This document shows, one piece after another, positions 1 through 7,686 of a DNA stretch of 25,064 bases. This stretch comes from JAGOME01 sp039812375 (GTDB lineage Bacteria > Actinomycetota > Actinomycetes > Actinomycetales > Dermatophilaceae): positions 1 through 25,064 of the forward strand of contig JBDIAO010000039.1 in assembly GCA_039812375.1 (NCBI GenBank). The letters run 5' to 3'. The position numbers and the translations under genes are program-made. The notes below the pieces were generated by a model. That model did no database searches. It saw only the letters and a list, made by a program, of their open reading frames with translations, and was not told the origin of the DNA. Within the stretch, counting starts at the first letter, position 1. Every line of letters begins with the position of its first letter.

Positions 1-207
1 TGCGGCTTAGACACCTACATCCAAGTCACAGAGGCCACACCCGTCACACCCGCCACACCGCATCAGCGCCAGCAAACGCCGAGGTCACACGCCCAATCGG
101 CCCACTATGCCGAGGCCCTGGCTACCTGGGCTGTTGACCAGCACAAACTGGACTTTGCCATGACCCTGGCCCGAGGAGGGACCGGGCGGCCAATCCATCG
201 GAGCTAG
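1..207 (+). other. Open reading frame entering from the left edge, unidentified
   Basis: One plus-strand frame is open from base 1 to a TAG at 205-207 (68 codons in the window). The predicted tail is rich in Thr/Pro near its start and includes a plausible helical stretch (HYAEALATWAVDQHKLDFAM). I do not recognise the family. It could be the 3' end of a real gene or chance openness in GC-rich DNA. Bases 208-271, between this stop and the flippase stop, show no gene and no convincing terminator. Confidence 0.2.
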
Positions 208-271
208 CAGGGATGATCAAGGCTCAGCCACGCCGGACCTCCCGGGCTACCCAAGAAGCTACGGATCGAGT

Positions 272-1771
272 TCAGTTCGTCCCGCTGCGGCTCCGCCCCA
301 AGCTGCCGGCGCAGAGTCGCGCGACGACAGGTTCCGCGAACGGCCTGATCAACGGCCACATGAGTGCGGAGAAGACGGCAACCGATAGTGTCCCGCCGAC
401 GAGCAGTCTGGCCGGCGCCGGTCCCGGAAGCAGTATGGAGGCCAGGAACGCCACCCCCGCGGCGAGGACCGAGGCCGCGAACGGCCGACCCAGGGCCTCG
501 ACCACCAGCCGCGGTGTAACAGGAGTCCATCGCAACAAGGTGTACAGGTAGCAGGGTGACACGACAACGATGATGACCAGGACGTGCGCGAAGGCCGCGC
601 CGATTGCTGCCCAGTGATCGACAGCGACCCACATGGCAGGTGCCAGAGTGAGCAGCCACAGGGTCTGGATCATCAGCGGGAGGCGGGGATGCCCGCGGCC
701 GACAAGAAGATTCGAGGTAAGTGTGGCAAGCATGTTGAGTGCGGCGAAAGCTGGCAGAACACGCAGAACAGGAATGGCCGCATCCCACCGGTGACCGTAC
801 ACCGTGCTGATGAGCGGCTCGCTGAGGGCCGCAACAGTGAACGAGATCAAGAAGGCCATCCCCCCAAGGAGACGGAAGACTCGGACGAACATGGTCCGGA
901 AGGCCGCGTCGTCGTGAGCCACGCGCGCGAACGCTGGCATGGTGACGGCAGCAACAGGACCATTAACGAGTGTCACCGCCCATGAGGAGATGTTGAATGC
1001 AAGGCTGTATATGCCGAGTGCCACCGCACCTTCGTGATGCCCCACAATCGCGAAGTCGGTGTTGAGGAGCGCAAGTGTCACCATGCCGGACGCCGAGAGT
1101 GGCAACCCGAACTTCAGGATCGGGACGACGTACTCGCGCTTGAATCCGAAACGCCACGGTGACCAATAGGTTAGGAAGAGACCGGTCACAAAGGTGCCGA
1201 TGACCCGGCCCCACGCGAAGGCATCTGCCCCCATCCCGTGCAAGGCCCCAATGAGCATGACAAGGTTGCCCGGGACGAGTCCCGCCAGCGTTGCAATGAG
1301 TTCCTTGTCTTGCCGGAAGTCACGGGTGAGGACGGCGCCTGGCACAGCCCACAGACCCACCATGACAACGCAGATGGACAAGATGCGGACGGGAGCCTCG
1401 GCCTCTGGCACTCCGAAGGCTCGGGTGACCGGTCCCGCTGTCGCATACATCATCAGGGCCAGGACGCCACTGGTCACGACACTGATCGTGGCGACTGTCG
1501 GCGCGGCGTCATCGACCGACCGGCCATGGCGGATGAGATAGGCACCGGCGCCCAACTCGCCTAATGAGGCAACGACTGTGTGGATCGTCAATGCGATTGC
1601 GAAGACACCAAACTCGTGAGGCGAGAGTATTCGGGCCATAACAATGGTGAGCAGGAAGGAGGTCACCTTCATCCCGACGCTGCCTGCGCCCGCCCACATG
1701 GTAGCCATCCGGACCTGACGACCGAGGCTGACTTCGCTCTCGCCCAGTGCGTCGTGCAGCGGATCAGACAT
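272..1771 (-). CDS. Wzx-like polysaccharide flippase
   Basis: A 499-residue integral membrane protein of the oligosaccharide flippase (MATE/MVF-like) superfamily. Such proteins move undecaprenyl-linked repeat units across the membrane. The N-terminal part has the family pattern: an amphipathic start, then a first helix around 'SVGMKVTSFLLTIVMARILS' and the 'EFGVFAIALTI' turn. About a dozen to fourteen hydrophobic segments follow. The ATG at 1771 is chosen because it overlaps the stop of the upstream polymerase gene by 8 nt (ATGTCTGA), typical of translational coupling. The longer open frame upstream would run far into that gene. It is the last gene of a three-gene operon (Wzz-like, Wzy-like, Wzx-like). 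Substrate specificity cannot be read from the sequence. Confidence 0.9.
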   Translation of the reverse strand: MSDPLHDALGESEVSLGRQVRMATMWAGAGSVGMKVTSFLLTIVMARILSPHEFGVFAIALTIHTVVASLGELGAGAYLIRHGRSVDDAAPTVATISVVTSGVLALMMYATAGPVTRAFGVPEAEAPVRILSICVVMVGLWAVPGAVLTRDFRQDKELIATLAGLVPGNLVMLIGALHGMGADAFAWGRVIGTFVTGLFLTYWSPWRFGFKREYVVPILKFGLPLSASGMVTLALLNTDFAIVGHHEGAVALGIYSLAFNISSWAVTLVNGPVAAVTMPAFARVAHDDAAFRTMFVRVFRLLGGMAFLISFTVAALSEPLISTVYGHRWDAAIPVLRVLPAFAALNMLATLTSNLLVGRGHPRLPLMIQTLWLLTLAPAMWVAVDHWAAIGAAFAHVLVIIVVVSPCYLYTLLRWTPVTPRLVVEALGRPFAASVLAAGVAFLASILLPGPAPARLLVGGTLSVAVFSALMWPLIRPFAEPVVARLCAGSLGRSRSGTN

Positions 1772-3068
1772 CACGAGACTCCGTGCGCTCAGCCACTGCG
1801 GCATTCGCGTCGACCAGGCCAAGGCACAAGAAGAGCAAACCGCCGAAGATTGGGAAGGCGAACCCGTCGAAGAATCCATTGGCGACGGTCGCCGCGGCAA
1901 TACTCGCGGCGAGCGCCACCGCGAGGGATCGCGTGCGTTCGTCGGCCGAGCGATGTCGGATGGTCATCGACCTGACGACCCCGCCGATCGTCAGCAGCAA
2001 GATCGCGAAGATACCGAGGAGGCCGGTGTCGATGAGCAGGCCGAGATACTGGTTGTCGAGGATCCGATAGGTGTTGTTAAAGGTGCCGAGGCCTCGTCCC
2101 ACGATTGGTGATCGCGCCCAGTACTGGAAGACCATCGCGTAGCTATCCGTGCGGGAGAGTATCGAGCTGTCGTCACTCAGCCCAGTGAACAGGCCGCGGA
2201 AGGTCCCGAGGAAGCCTGGGACGGTGAGATAAGTGCCTATGAGTCCAGCGATGATCATGGCACCAGCTATCCACCTGATGCGCGGAGTCCAGGTTGGGAC
2301 AAGGAAGGCCAGGATTACGGCAACCGAGATGATCGCGGACCGGGATAAGGACAATGGGATCGCCAGCCCGAGGGCGACGACTGGAAAATACCGACGCCAG
2401 GTAGGGATTCGTGAGGTTGTGTCAAAGGCGATGTGGAGTGCGATAGGAAGCAGCATGCAGACCGCTAGGCCGAACTCGAGTGGGTGAGTGGCGGTGCCTG
2501 CCGGCCGAGCAAAGCCGTTGCGCTGCTCCAGGGTTACGTCGGCATTCCAGGTAAGACCTGGGATTGAGATGCGGTCCACCAGTTGTTGCCCGGTCACGAA
2601 CTGGAGCAGCCCAACGATGGACATGAACGAGCCGAACAAGGTCAGTCGGTGCAGAAGGGCGGTGAGCCGTTCGCGTGACGCCATGCTGTCGCTTGTCACG
2701 AGCAGAACGCCTAACCAGCAGGCGATACCGAGCAGAGCATTGATCGCACCATCGACCTCAAGGCCATTGATGACCCTCGTCATCCCAGCGATGAAGCTGG
2801 TCGCCACCACGCCGAGAAAAATGAGGCCCAGCTTGCCCACCAAGCCGATAGGCCGCCTCGGTCCAACCCTGGTCAGACGGGTCAGGCACCACCAGAACAG
2901 ACCGACAAGCCCAAAGAGTGCGGCTGGCGTGGCGGTTCCGCCTAACGGCTTGAACACCAGTCGAGAAGGAATGGTGAAGAGCAGGAACGTGTAGACCGTT
3001 AGGAAACTGACCGCGTCAAGCCTGGCACGGTGCCGCGCCGTGGAGACGGATTCGGCCAATAGGGTCAT
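1764..3068 (-). CDS. O-antigen ligase/polymerase (Wzy-like) membrane protein
   Basis: A 434-residue protein with about ten to twelve hydrophobic segments. The Wzy_C/O-antigen-ligase signature lies in the C-terminal third: 'RSPIVGRGLGTFNNTY' followed by 'NQYLGLLIDTGLLG', the usual G-x-G loop and 'N..yl..l.d.GllG' helix start. It probably polymerises lipid-linked repeat units, or ligates glycan, on the outer face of the membrane. Its ATG (3068-3066) overlaps the TGA of the upstream Wzz-like gene as ATGA, and its own end overlaps the flippase start. Polymerase is likelier than ligase because a flippase and a co-polymerase are adjacent and a Gram-positive host has no lipid A core, but sequence alone does not separate the two. 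Confidence 0.88.
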   Translation of the reverse strand: MTLLAESVSTARHRARLDAVSFLTVYTFLLFTIPSRLVFKPLGGTATPAALFGLVGLFWWCLTRLTRVGPRRPIGLVGKLGLIFLGVVATSFIAGMTRVINGLEVDGAINALLGIACWLGVLLVTSDSMASRERLTALLHRLTLFGSFMSIVGLLQFVTGQQLVDRISIPGLTWNADVTLEQRNGFARPAGTATHPLEFGLAVCMLLPIALHIAFDTTSRIPTWRRYFPVVALGLAIPLSLSRSAIISVAVILAFLVPTWTPRIRWIAGAMIIAGLIGTYLTVPGFLGTFRGLFTGLSDDSSILSRTDSYAMVFQYWARSPIVGRGLGTFNNTYRILDNQYLGLLIDTGLLGIFAILLLTIGGVVRSMTIRHRSADERTRSLAVALAASIAAATVANGFFDGFAFPIFGGLLFLCLGLVDANAAVAERTESRDV

Positions 3069-3949
3069 GTCGTCTTGGCAGGCGACGGCGCGGCTCGCTC
3101 GCCGACGTGCCCTGAGGCGAACTCAGGGAGACGTGGGGAAAGTTGCTCGTCGTCAGGAGCGGTTTCATCAACGAGGTCGCTCTCCCGCATCGACGCGCGT
3201 CTTGCCCTTGCCGCGGCTCGGTCCTGCACGCCGAGTCCGACAGAGGCTTGTGGGGCGTGCCGTGGCGGATCGACGCGCCGACGGTCCTGCACGCCGAGTT
3301 GGGTGGATGCGTCCGGGGCCCCACGCCGACTGTGACCCCCCTTTCCGCCAGCGCGGCGTCGCACAAGGAACAGGTCCGACAGCGGGATGAGGCCAATCCC
3401 GAGAATGGCCGTCCCCATCGTCGCGACGAGGGTGAGCCTGAGTTGCGTCTTGCGGATCGGCACCGGCTTGTGTGCCCGCGAAACCACGGTGCTCGTGATC
3501 TGATTGGTTGCTGTCAGCCCGTGGTCTGCTTGGAGACCGGCGAGTGTGACCGGCACCTGCGCGAGGAGGAGGTCCTGGGCCTTGGCTGCGTCCTGCTTGG
3601 ATGGCGCGACCACTGTGATGAGCATCATCGGCGCAGGACTGTAGTTGTCGCGGGTCAGTGTGAAAGTGGCGTCAAGACCCTCCTTCTGCAAGTCGTCGGT
3701 GGTGCCCGGGCCACTGATCGCTGCCGTCACGACATCGACGGCGGCGGGCAGATCATCCAGGTGCAGATAGGGGTTCGCGTTGGCTGGGAGAGAGTCCCGG
3801 GGCGGCAGCAAGAGAACCTCGGACTGCATCTGGTAGTCCGGTCCGACAGACTTGAACGCCCCGTACCCAAGCCCCAGGCTGAGCAGCAGCACGGCCATAA
3901 CCCAGTAGCGACGTCGCCACAGTACATACGTGATCTCCGAGACGAACAT
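3065..3949 (-). CDS. Wzz-like polysaccharide co-polymerase with long basic C-terminal tail
   Basis: A 294-residue protein with the two-helix layout of Wzz/CpsC chain-length regulators. TM1 is at about residues 14-34, an extracytoplasmic domain of about 130 residues follows, and TM2 is at about 171-196. The start at 3949 has a GGGGGG ribosome-binding site 3-4 nt upstream; the longer frame has no such signal and would cross the divergent promoter region. Residues 197-294 form a charged, low-complexity cytoplasmic tail in which 'LGVQDR' occurs twice, matching a DNA repeat. There is no Walker motif, so no built-in BY-kinase, and no separate kinase gene is in the window. First gene of the minus-strand operon. 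Confidence 0.82.
   Translation of the reverse strand: MFVSEITYVLWRRRYWVMAVLLLSLGLGYGAFKSVGPDYQMQSEVLLLPPRDSLPANANPYLHLDDLPAAVDVVTAAISGPGTTDDLQKEGLDATFTLTRDNYSPAPMMLITVVAPSKQDAAKAQDLLLAQVPVTLAGLQADHGLTATNQITSTVVSRAHKPVPIRKTQLRLTLVATMGTAILGIGLIPLSDLFLVRRRAGGKGGHSRRGAPDASTQLGVQDRRRVDPPRHAPQASVGLGVQDRAAARARRASMRESDLVDETAPDDEQLSPRLPEFASGHVGERAAPSPAKTT
3220..3299. repeat. 17-bp direct repeat inside the Wzz-like gene
   Basis: GGTCCTGCACGCCGAGT occurs at 3220-3236 and again at 3283-3299. The spacing is 63 bp, a multiple of three, so the repeat is in frame and gives the duplicated LGVQDR in the cytoplasmic tail. It looks like an old internal duplication whose middle has diverged. Confidence 0.7.
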
Positions 3950-4068
3950 GATCCCCCCGAGGATAGGTCTGGTGGGCGACCTCGTCGCCCGTCTTCCTTG
4001 AGCCAAGGATAACTTCGGGCCTGTTCCGTTGGCCCACTTATCGACGGATCTCATGAGACGATCGTCAG
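3950..4068. promoter_or_regulatory. Divergent promoter/leader region between two Wzz-like genes
   Basis: This 119-bp gap separates divergent start codons. It contains a perfect 7-bp inverted repeat with a 3-nt loop (GGGCGAC-CTC-GTCGCCC, 3974-3990), a second 5-bp hairpin (CCTTG-AGC-CAAGG, 3996-4008), and a 10-bp palindrome GACGATCGTC (4057-4066) just before the plus-strand start codon. Any of these could be an operator or an mRNA hairpin. I cannot assign -35/-10 boxes with confidence. Confidence 0.45.
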
Positions 4069-4776
4069 ATGACGGAAGCGGATCCCCAGATGGCGATCGA
4101 GCGGAGCTTCCGGGCTGCACTGCGCTGGTGGCCGGTGATGGTCGTCGGCTTACTGGTGACCTTCACGGTCGCGGGGCTGGTCTACATCCATCCTGGTGTC
4201 TACTACGCCCAGTCCGTGATCCTGCTGTCGCGGCCATCGTCGGCGCAGGACTCGCCGCTGGTCGAAGGCCCCGGCAGTGTGGTCATGACCGCATCCGTGA
4301 TTCAGCGCACGATCGCCGGACCGAACCACTTGCGAACGGTTTCCAGTGACGTTCGACTCGTTGACACGGGGGTGCGCGACGGATGGAGCCTCACCCTGTG
4401 GAACAGCGGCGGACAGTGGAACAACTACTTCGACCGGCCACAGCTGACTGTGGAGGTGGCGGGTCCGACAGCCTCAGGCGTACGCCAGCGCAACACCGAG
4501 CTGGTCGACGAGGTGTCCGTGCTGCTCGATCATCTCCAGGCCGCGGACTCCGTTCCCGTTGGGTCTCGGATCACCGAACACGTCATCTCCAGCAACGGGG
4601 AACCCTACCTGGCTCGAGGACGTCCCAAGGAAGCGGCCGCGATGACGTTGTTGCTGGGCGGCTTCCTGAGCTTGGCGACAGTCAACCTGTTGGAGGCGCG
4701 GCGGCGTCGTCGAATAGCGACAGCGCTGCTCGATGAACCGGTGTCTGTTCGTACCTTGGAGACCGTGAGCACCTGA
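4069..4776 (+). CDS. Second Wzz-like co-polymerase, compact form
   Basis: A 235-residue protein with a short cytoplasmic N-terminus, TM1 at about residues 20-41 ('RWWPVMVVGLLVTFTVAGLV'), an extracytoplasmic region of about 150 residues, and TM2 at about 193-210 followed by a basic stop-transfer run (EARRRRR). This matches the membrane half of Wzz/CpsC-type proteins. It has no kinase domain and lacks the long tail of its divergent partner. The start could instead be the in-frame ATG at 4090, because neither has a strong ribosome-binding site. It ends 32 bp from the convergent hydrolase gene. It may set chain length for the same polymer or form a mixed complex with the other Wzz-like protein; that is inference. 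Confidence 0.75.
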   Translation: MTEADPQMAIERSFRAALRWWPVMVVGLLVTFTVAGLVYIHPGVYYAQSVILLSRPSSAQDSPLVEGPGSVVMTASVIQRTIAGPNHLRTVSSDVRLVDTGVRDGWSLTLWNSGGQWNNYFDRPQLTVEVAGPTASGVRQRNTELVDEVSVLLDHLQAADSVPVGSRITEHVISSNGEPYLARGRPKEAAAMTLLLGGFLSLATVNLLEARRRRRIATALLDEPVSVRTLETVST

Positions 4777-4808
4777 TCTGGTTGCGGGTGGACCGGTCCG
4801 TTGGTCGG

Positions 4809-6452
4809 CTACTGACGGTAGTGGGCCAGGAGATCGCTGTGGATTCTCTGAACCGCCCAGTCCTGACCCTCCTGGGTCATCAGTGGGTGGTCGACGACCG
4901 GGTCCTCAAGGATCGCGAACCTATCCCGACGAATCCACCGCCGCATACCGAAGATCTGCCAGAACGCACTCTCCCGGAAGTGTCGTGCGTCGTTCCGACC
5001 CGCGACAATCACGACTCGAGTTCCCCGACGAACGATCGTTGAGACGGCTGCCGTCGGTGCGTTCCACGGAGTGAGCTGACGATAGACACGCCACGCTGCA
5101 GCGCCCGGTTTGCCCCAGCGGTGTTGGGCCACTGCGAAGAGGAAGGACGGTGGGCGGGCTGCCCGCCGTCCCGGGTGGGCGGTTGGGCTGAAGGGGCTGG
5201 TGGCTAGAGCATGAAGAATGACGTTGATCGCGTAGACGGAATCCACTCGCTCCGTCGACGCTACTTCCATGGCGCTGTATGCCCCCGAGCACAGTCCCAC
5301 AATGGCCGGGGGCTCGCCGTTCAGCAACGGACCGACAACGACCTGGGCCATGTCATCGAGCCATTCCCCAGCATACATCAGGCCGAAGGGTTGACCCGGG
5401 TGGCTCGGACTGTCACCGGTGCCGCTCTGGTCGAAGCGCAGGACCTGGAATCCGTCGTCGGCAAGCATTCTGCTCAACTGCACCCAACGACGTCCGGGCC
5501 CGGTGTGGCGGTCGTTCGCGACATTGACAAAAATGACCGTTGGCCCAGGCCGTCGGGCCTCGGGGTCGGAGAGAATCCCGAACAGGCCTAGTTCACCGAG
5601 GCGAACGACAGTCTCGGTCGTGTAGCCTCCGGACGTGGTGGGTGCTTCGACCGTGGGCGAGCCCAGGTCTGACAGTGCCTTGACCTCTCCGGTGGCAGCC
5701 GACACGAGGTAGTCGATGACGCGCGCAAGAGTCTCCTCCGGCACGATGCTGTCGGTCATCGGCACATCCATCAGCTCGGACTGACCGACTGCTTCCGCCC
5801 ACTCCACCCCGGGACAATCCAGTGCCTTGTTCAGGCCACGTGGGCGTGGCCGCTCAGCCCGGGGAAGCACGAGGACCCGGGGCGCCAACTGCGCGGTACG
5901 TGCCTCGCTGAGATCCAGGGCGCGCAGGTCAGCAGTCGTCTCTTGATCGTAGAAGTAGCCGGGAGTGTCCACTGTTCCTTCGGGCGGTTCCCGCTTGCTG
6001 GGCTTGCGAGCCTGCCCTTCGCGGAGCATGTCTTTGCCCGAGCACGGGTCCCAGAGGACCAGCGCCTCAGCGTCGACTGAGGTCGAGGCGAGGGCGCGTA
6101 CGGCCAGCGCTGCCCCGACGCGCATCCCGACGACCGCGAGCCGGTCGACGCCAGCGGCGCGCATCGCAGTCGCTGCATCCTCCACACTTCGAACCCAGGC
6201 GGACACCCGGCCAGGTCCGGCCCAGTCGCCAAGGCTGTCACCGACCCCGTGGTAGTCGAAGCGCAGCGACGCGATTCCGGCATAGGCGAGGCGATGAGCG
6301 AGAAGACGCATGGTGTGGTGCGCGTTGTGCTGCTCCTCACCGATCGTCTGGCAGATCAGCACTCCGAGACGCGCCGACCGATTCTCCGGGCGACACCACC
6401 ACCCGAACAGGGCACGCTCAGGCGGACCGAACCAGCCTGCCTCATCGATCAT
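4809..6452 (-). CDS. Fused double alpha/beta-hydrolase protein, both elbows non-serine
   Basis: A 547-residue soluble protein made of two alpha/beta-hydrolase domains. Domain 1 (about 15-260) has 'LRFDYHGVGDS' (63-73) and an elbow G109-M-R111-V-G113, so arginine sits where the nucleophile should be. Domain 2 (about 285-547) has 'LRFDQSGTGDS' and an elbow G386-L-C388-S-G390, with D488 and H522 placed to complete a Cys-Asp-His triad. These elbows resemble the two exosortase-A-associated hydrolase types known from Gram-negative polysaccharide loci (GLRLG-like and GLCxx-like); that comparison is from memory. The ATG at 6452 is preferred over the GTG at 6458 because AGGG lies 5-6 nt upstream of it. 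No signal peptide. Role in the polysaccharide locus unknown: possibly acyl or ester processing of a lipid-linked sugar. Confidence 0.85.
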   Translation of the reverse strand: MIDEAGWFGPPERALFGWWCRPENRSARLGVLICQTIGEEQHNAHHTMRLLAHRLAYAGIASLRFDYHGVGDSLGDWAGPGRVSAWVRSVEDAATAMRAAGVDRLAVVGMRVGAALAVRALASTSVDAEALVLWDPCSGKDMLREGQARKPSKREPPEGTVDTPGYFYDQETTADLRALDLSEARTAQLAPRVLVLPRAERPRPRGLNKALDCPGVEWAEAVGQSELMDVPMTDSIVPEETLARVIDYLVSAATGEVKALSDLGSPTVEAPTTSGGYTTETVVRLGELGLFGILSDPEARRPGPTVIFVNVANDRHTGPGRRWVQLSRMLADDGFQVLRFDQSGTGDSPSHPGQPFGLMYAGEWLDDMAQVVVGPLLNGEPPAIVGLCSGAYSAMEVASTERVDSVYAINVILHALATSPFSPTAHPGRRAARPPSFLFAVAQHRWGKPGAAAWRVYRQLTPWNAPTAAVSTIVRRGTRVVIVAGRNDARHFRESAFWQIFGMRRWIRRDRFAILEDPVVDHPLMTQEGQDWAVQRIHSDLLAHYRQ

Positions 6453-6483
6453 GAACACCCTGCCACGGTTACAGGATAGGGTA

Positions 6484-6493
6484 GGAACTGGAC
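6484..6493. repeat. Left copy of 10-bp target-site duplication
   Basis: GGAACTGGAC directly abuts the left inverted repeat of the insertion sequence. It matches GGAGCTGGAC at the right end in 9 of 10 positions. Confidence 0.8.
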
Positions 6494-6512
6494 CAGGGTC
6501 CCGGAAAGGTCG
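6494..6512. repeat. Left terminal inverted repeat of the ISAs1-type element
   Basis: CAGGGTCCCGGAAAGGTCG. The reverse complement of the right end is CAGGGCCCCGGAAAGGTCG, one mismatch. Confidence 0.85.
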
Positions 6513-7432
6513 TGTTTCAGCAGGTCAACGTGCATGTGATGGCTCGTTCTGGGTTGCGTGAGTGATGCCCGCGTGGCGGCTGCGATCTCGGCGAAGCCGG
6601 TCAGGCGTAGGACGCTGAGGGCGGTGTTGCGCAGGGTGGCCATGATCCGGGGCAGGGTCTCGGTGCGGACCTGGGAGCGGTCTTCGTCGTAGGTGACGTC
6701 GCGGACGTAGTGGAGCCGGTTTTCGATGCCTCAATGTCCTTGCACCCAGGTGGCGTACCCAGGTGGCTTGGGTGGCTGGTGGTGCGGCGCGGTGGTCAGC
6801 GGAGGTGATCAGGTAGACCATCTCCACAGCTCTTCTTCCCGTTCTTGGTGGCGGTGCGTCGCAGTTGGGCGATCTGGGTGGCGCCGTGGAACTCGGGCCA
6901 GCCCGGCAGGGCGGGGATCTGGATGGCTTTGATGGTGCGTGTGACGCGGCGTCCGTGACTAGTCTCGGTCGAGCGGGAGCCGACCAGGATCATGGTCCAG
7001 GGCAGCTTCTTGAGCGCCTTCAACAGTTTCGGGCGGTTGGCTTTGACGGTGAACACATAGTCGCCGCCGGTGTCCAGGATCGCCTTCGCTGTCTCGTCCT
7101 GGGTGTGCATCGCATCCACGGCGACTACACATCCGTGCAGGTCAGCGGCATCGGACCCGGTGAGCAGGTCGCGAACGGCGGGGATCTCATTGGACTTCGC
7201 CTCGACCTGATGCTGGCCCAGCACCTTGGACAGGGTCGAGGTCGGCAGCGAACTCGCCGATCGCGGCGAACGACTTCGCTCCCGCCAGCACGGTACACAC
7301 CGCGATCGTGAGCAGACCGGCGAGCGGGAAGCGAACACCTCGCGGGTCGTGAGGATCCGGGACACGAGCAAGGACGGTGAGCAGGTCGGTGCGTACGTGA
7401 GCGTTCGAGCCGGCCATTGGGGAAGATGGCAT
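6494..7432 (-). pseudogene. ISAs1-family transposase, multiply disrupted
   Basis: The reading frame is broken several times. The N-terminal part (from about 7432 or 7417) reads 'LARVPDPHDPRGVRFPLAGL...AIGEFAADLD' in one frame. Near 7240 it jumps directly to 'KVLGQHQVEAKSNEIPAV' in another frame. The region between, which in intact relatives holds the first catalytic Asp (DGK motif), is absent, so this is a deletion. A further frameshift lies near 6826 ('TKNGKK' to 'VEMVYLITSADH'). Near 6750 a short local duplication (ACCTGGGTACGCC-ACCTGGGT) shifts the frame again. At 6731-6733 a TGA replaces the Trp expected in 'GHWGIENRLH'. The last frame runs through the left inverted repeat into host DNA. 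Non-functional. Confidence 0.88.
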
Positions 7433-7558
7433 CGACGGGTGGGGCCTTCGAGGTTGAGAGGGTGCGTGAGAACACCCATCCCAGCCCCACAAGCCCCACC
7501 TGTCATACCTGCCACGCCGTCACCAGCCCACGTTTTCCCAGGTCACAGCCCCACCAGC

Positions 7559-7577
7559 CGACCTTTCCGGGGCCCTG
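7559..7577. repeat. Right terminal inverted repeat of the ISAs1-type element
   Basis: CGACCTTTCCGGGGCCCTG, complementary to the left end at 18 of 19 positions. Confidence 0.85.
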
Positions 7578-7587
7578 GGAGCTGGAC
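7578..7587. repeat. Right copy of 10-bp target-site duplication
   Basis: GGAGCTGGAC directly follows the right inverted repeat. It matches the left copy GGAACTGGAC except at one base. Confidence 0.8.
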
Positions 7588-7686
7588 AAGGACTCAAGGG
7601 TCGGAACCCAGACGGCGGGGCGGCGTGAGCACCCTGATCCATGGAAAGCCATGGGGCCGGTACCCGGGTCATGACACGATTGGGTC
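7588..7686. promoter_or_regulatory. Upstream region of the glycosyltransferase operon
   Basis: This 99-bp stretch lies between the insertion sequence and the first GT2 start. It holds CCATGG-AAAG-CCATGG (7639-7654), two palindromic hexamers that can also pair as a 6-bp stem with a 4-nt loop. The element could be an operator or a leader hairpin. No clear promoter hexamers were seen. Confidence 0.35.

Larger units (their letters stand above)
6494..7577 (-). mobile_element. Decayed ISAs1-family insertion sequence
   Basis: This 1084-bp element has defined ends: a 19-bp terminal inverted repeat matching at 18 of 19 positions, flanked by a 10-bp direct repeat (9 of 10). Its coding strand is the minus strand, and the remains match ISAs1-type DDE transposases ('VEAKSNEIPAV', 'VAVDAMHTQ', 'IENRLHYVRDVTYDEDRSQ'). 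It is a few hundred bp shorter than a full element would be, fitting an internal deletion. It lies 41 bp upstream of the hydrolase start and 110 bp upstream of the first glycosyltransferase start, so it entered a formerly divergent promoter region. Confidence 0.88.

Noticed and set aside
1..60. Short ACACC/GCCAC repeats near the left edge resembling a stretch near 7495-7530
   Set aside because: The similarity is short and imperfect and both regions are C/A-rich, so it could be composition alone.
3143..4012. Plus-strand frame opposite the first Wzz-like gene
   Set aside because: No domain features; the minus-strand gene has a two-helix Wzz layout, a good ribosome-binding site and operon coupling.
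4781..4800. 10-bp palindrome GGACCGGTCC between the convergent Wzz-like and hydrolase genes as a terminator
   Set aside because: It has no loop and no T-tract, so a functional hairpin is unlikely.
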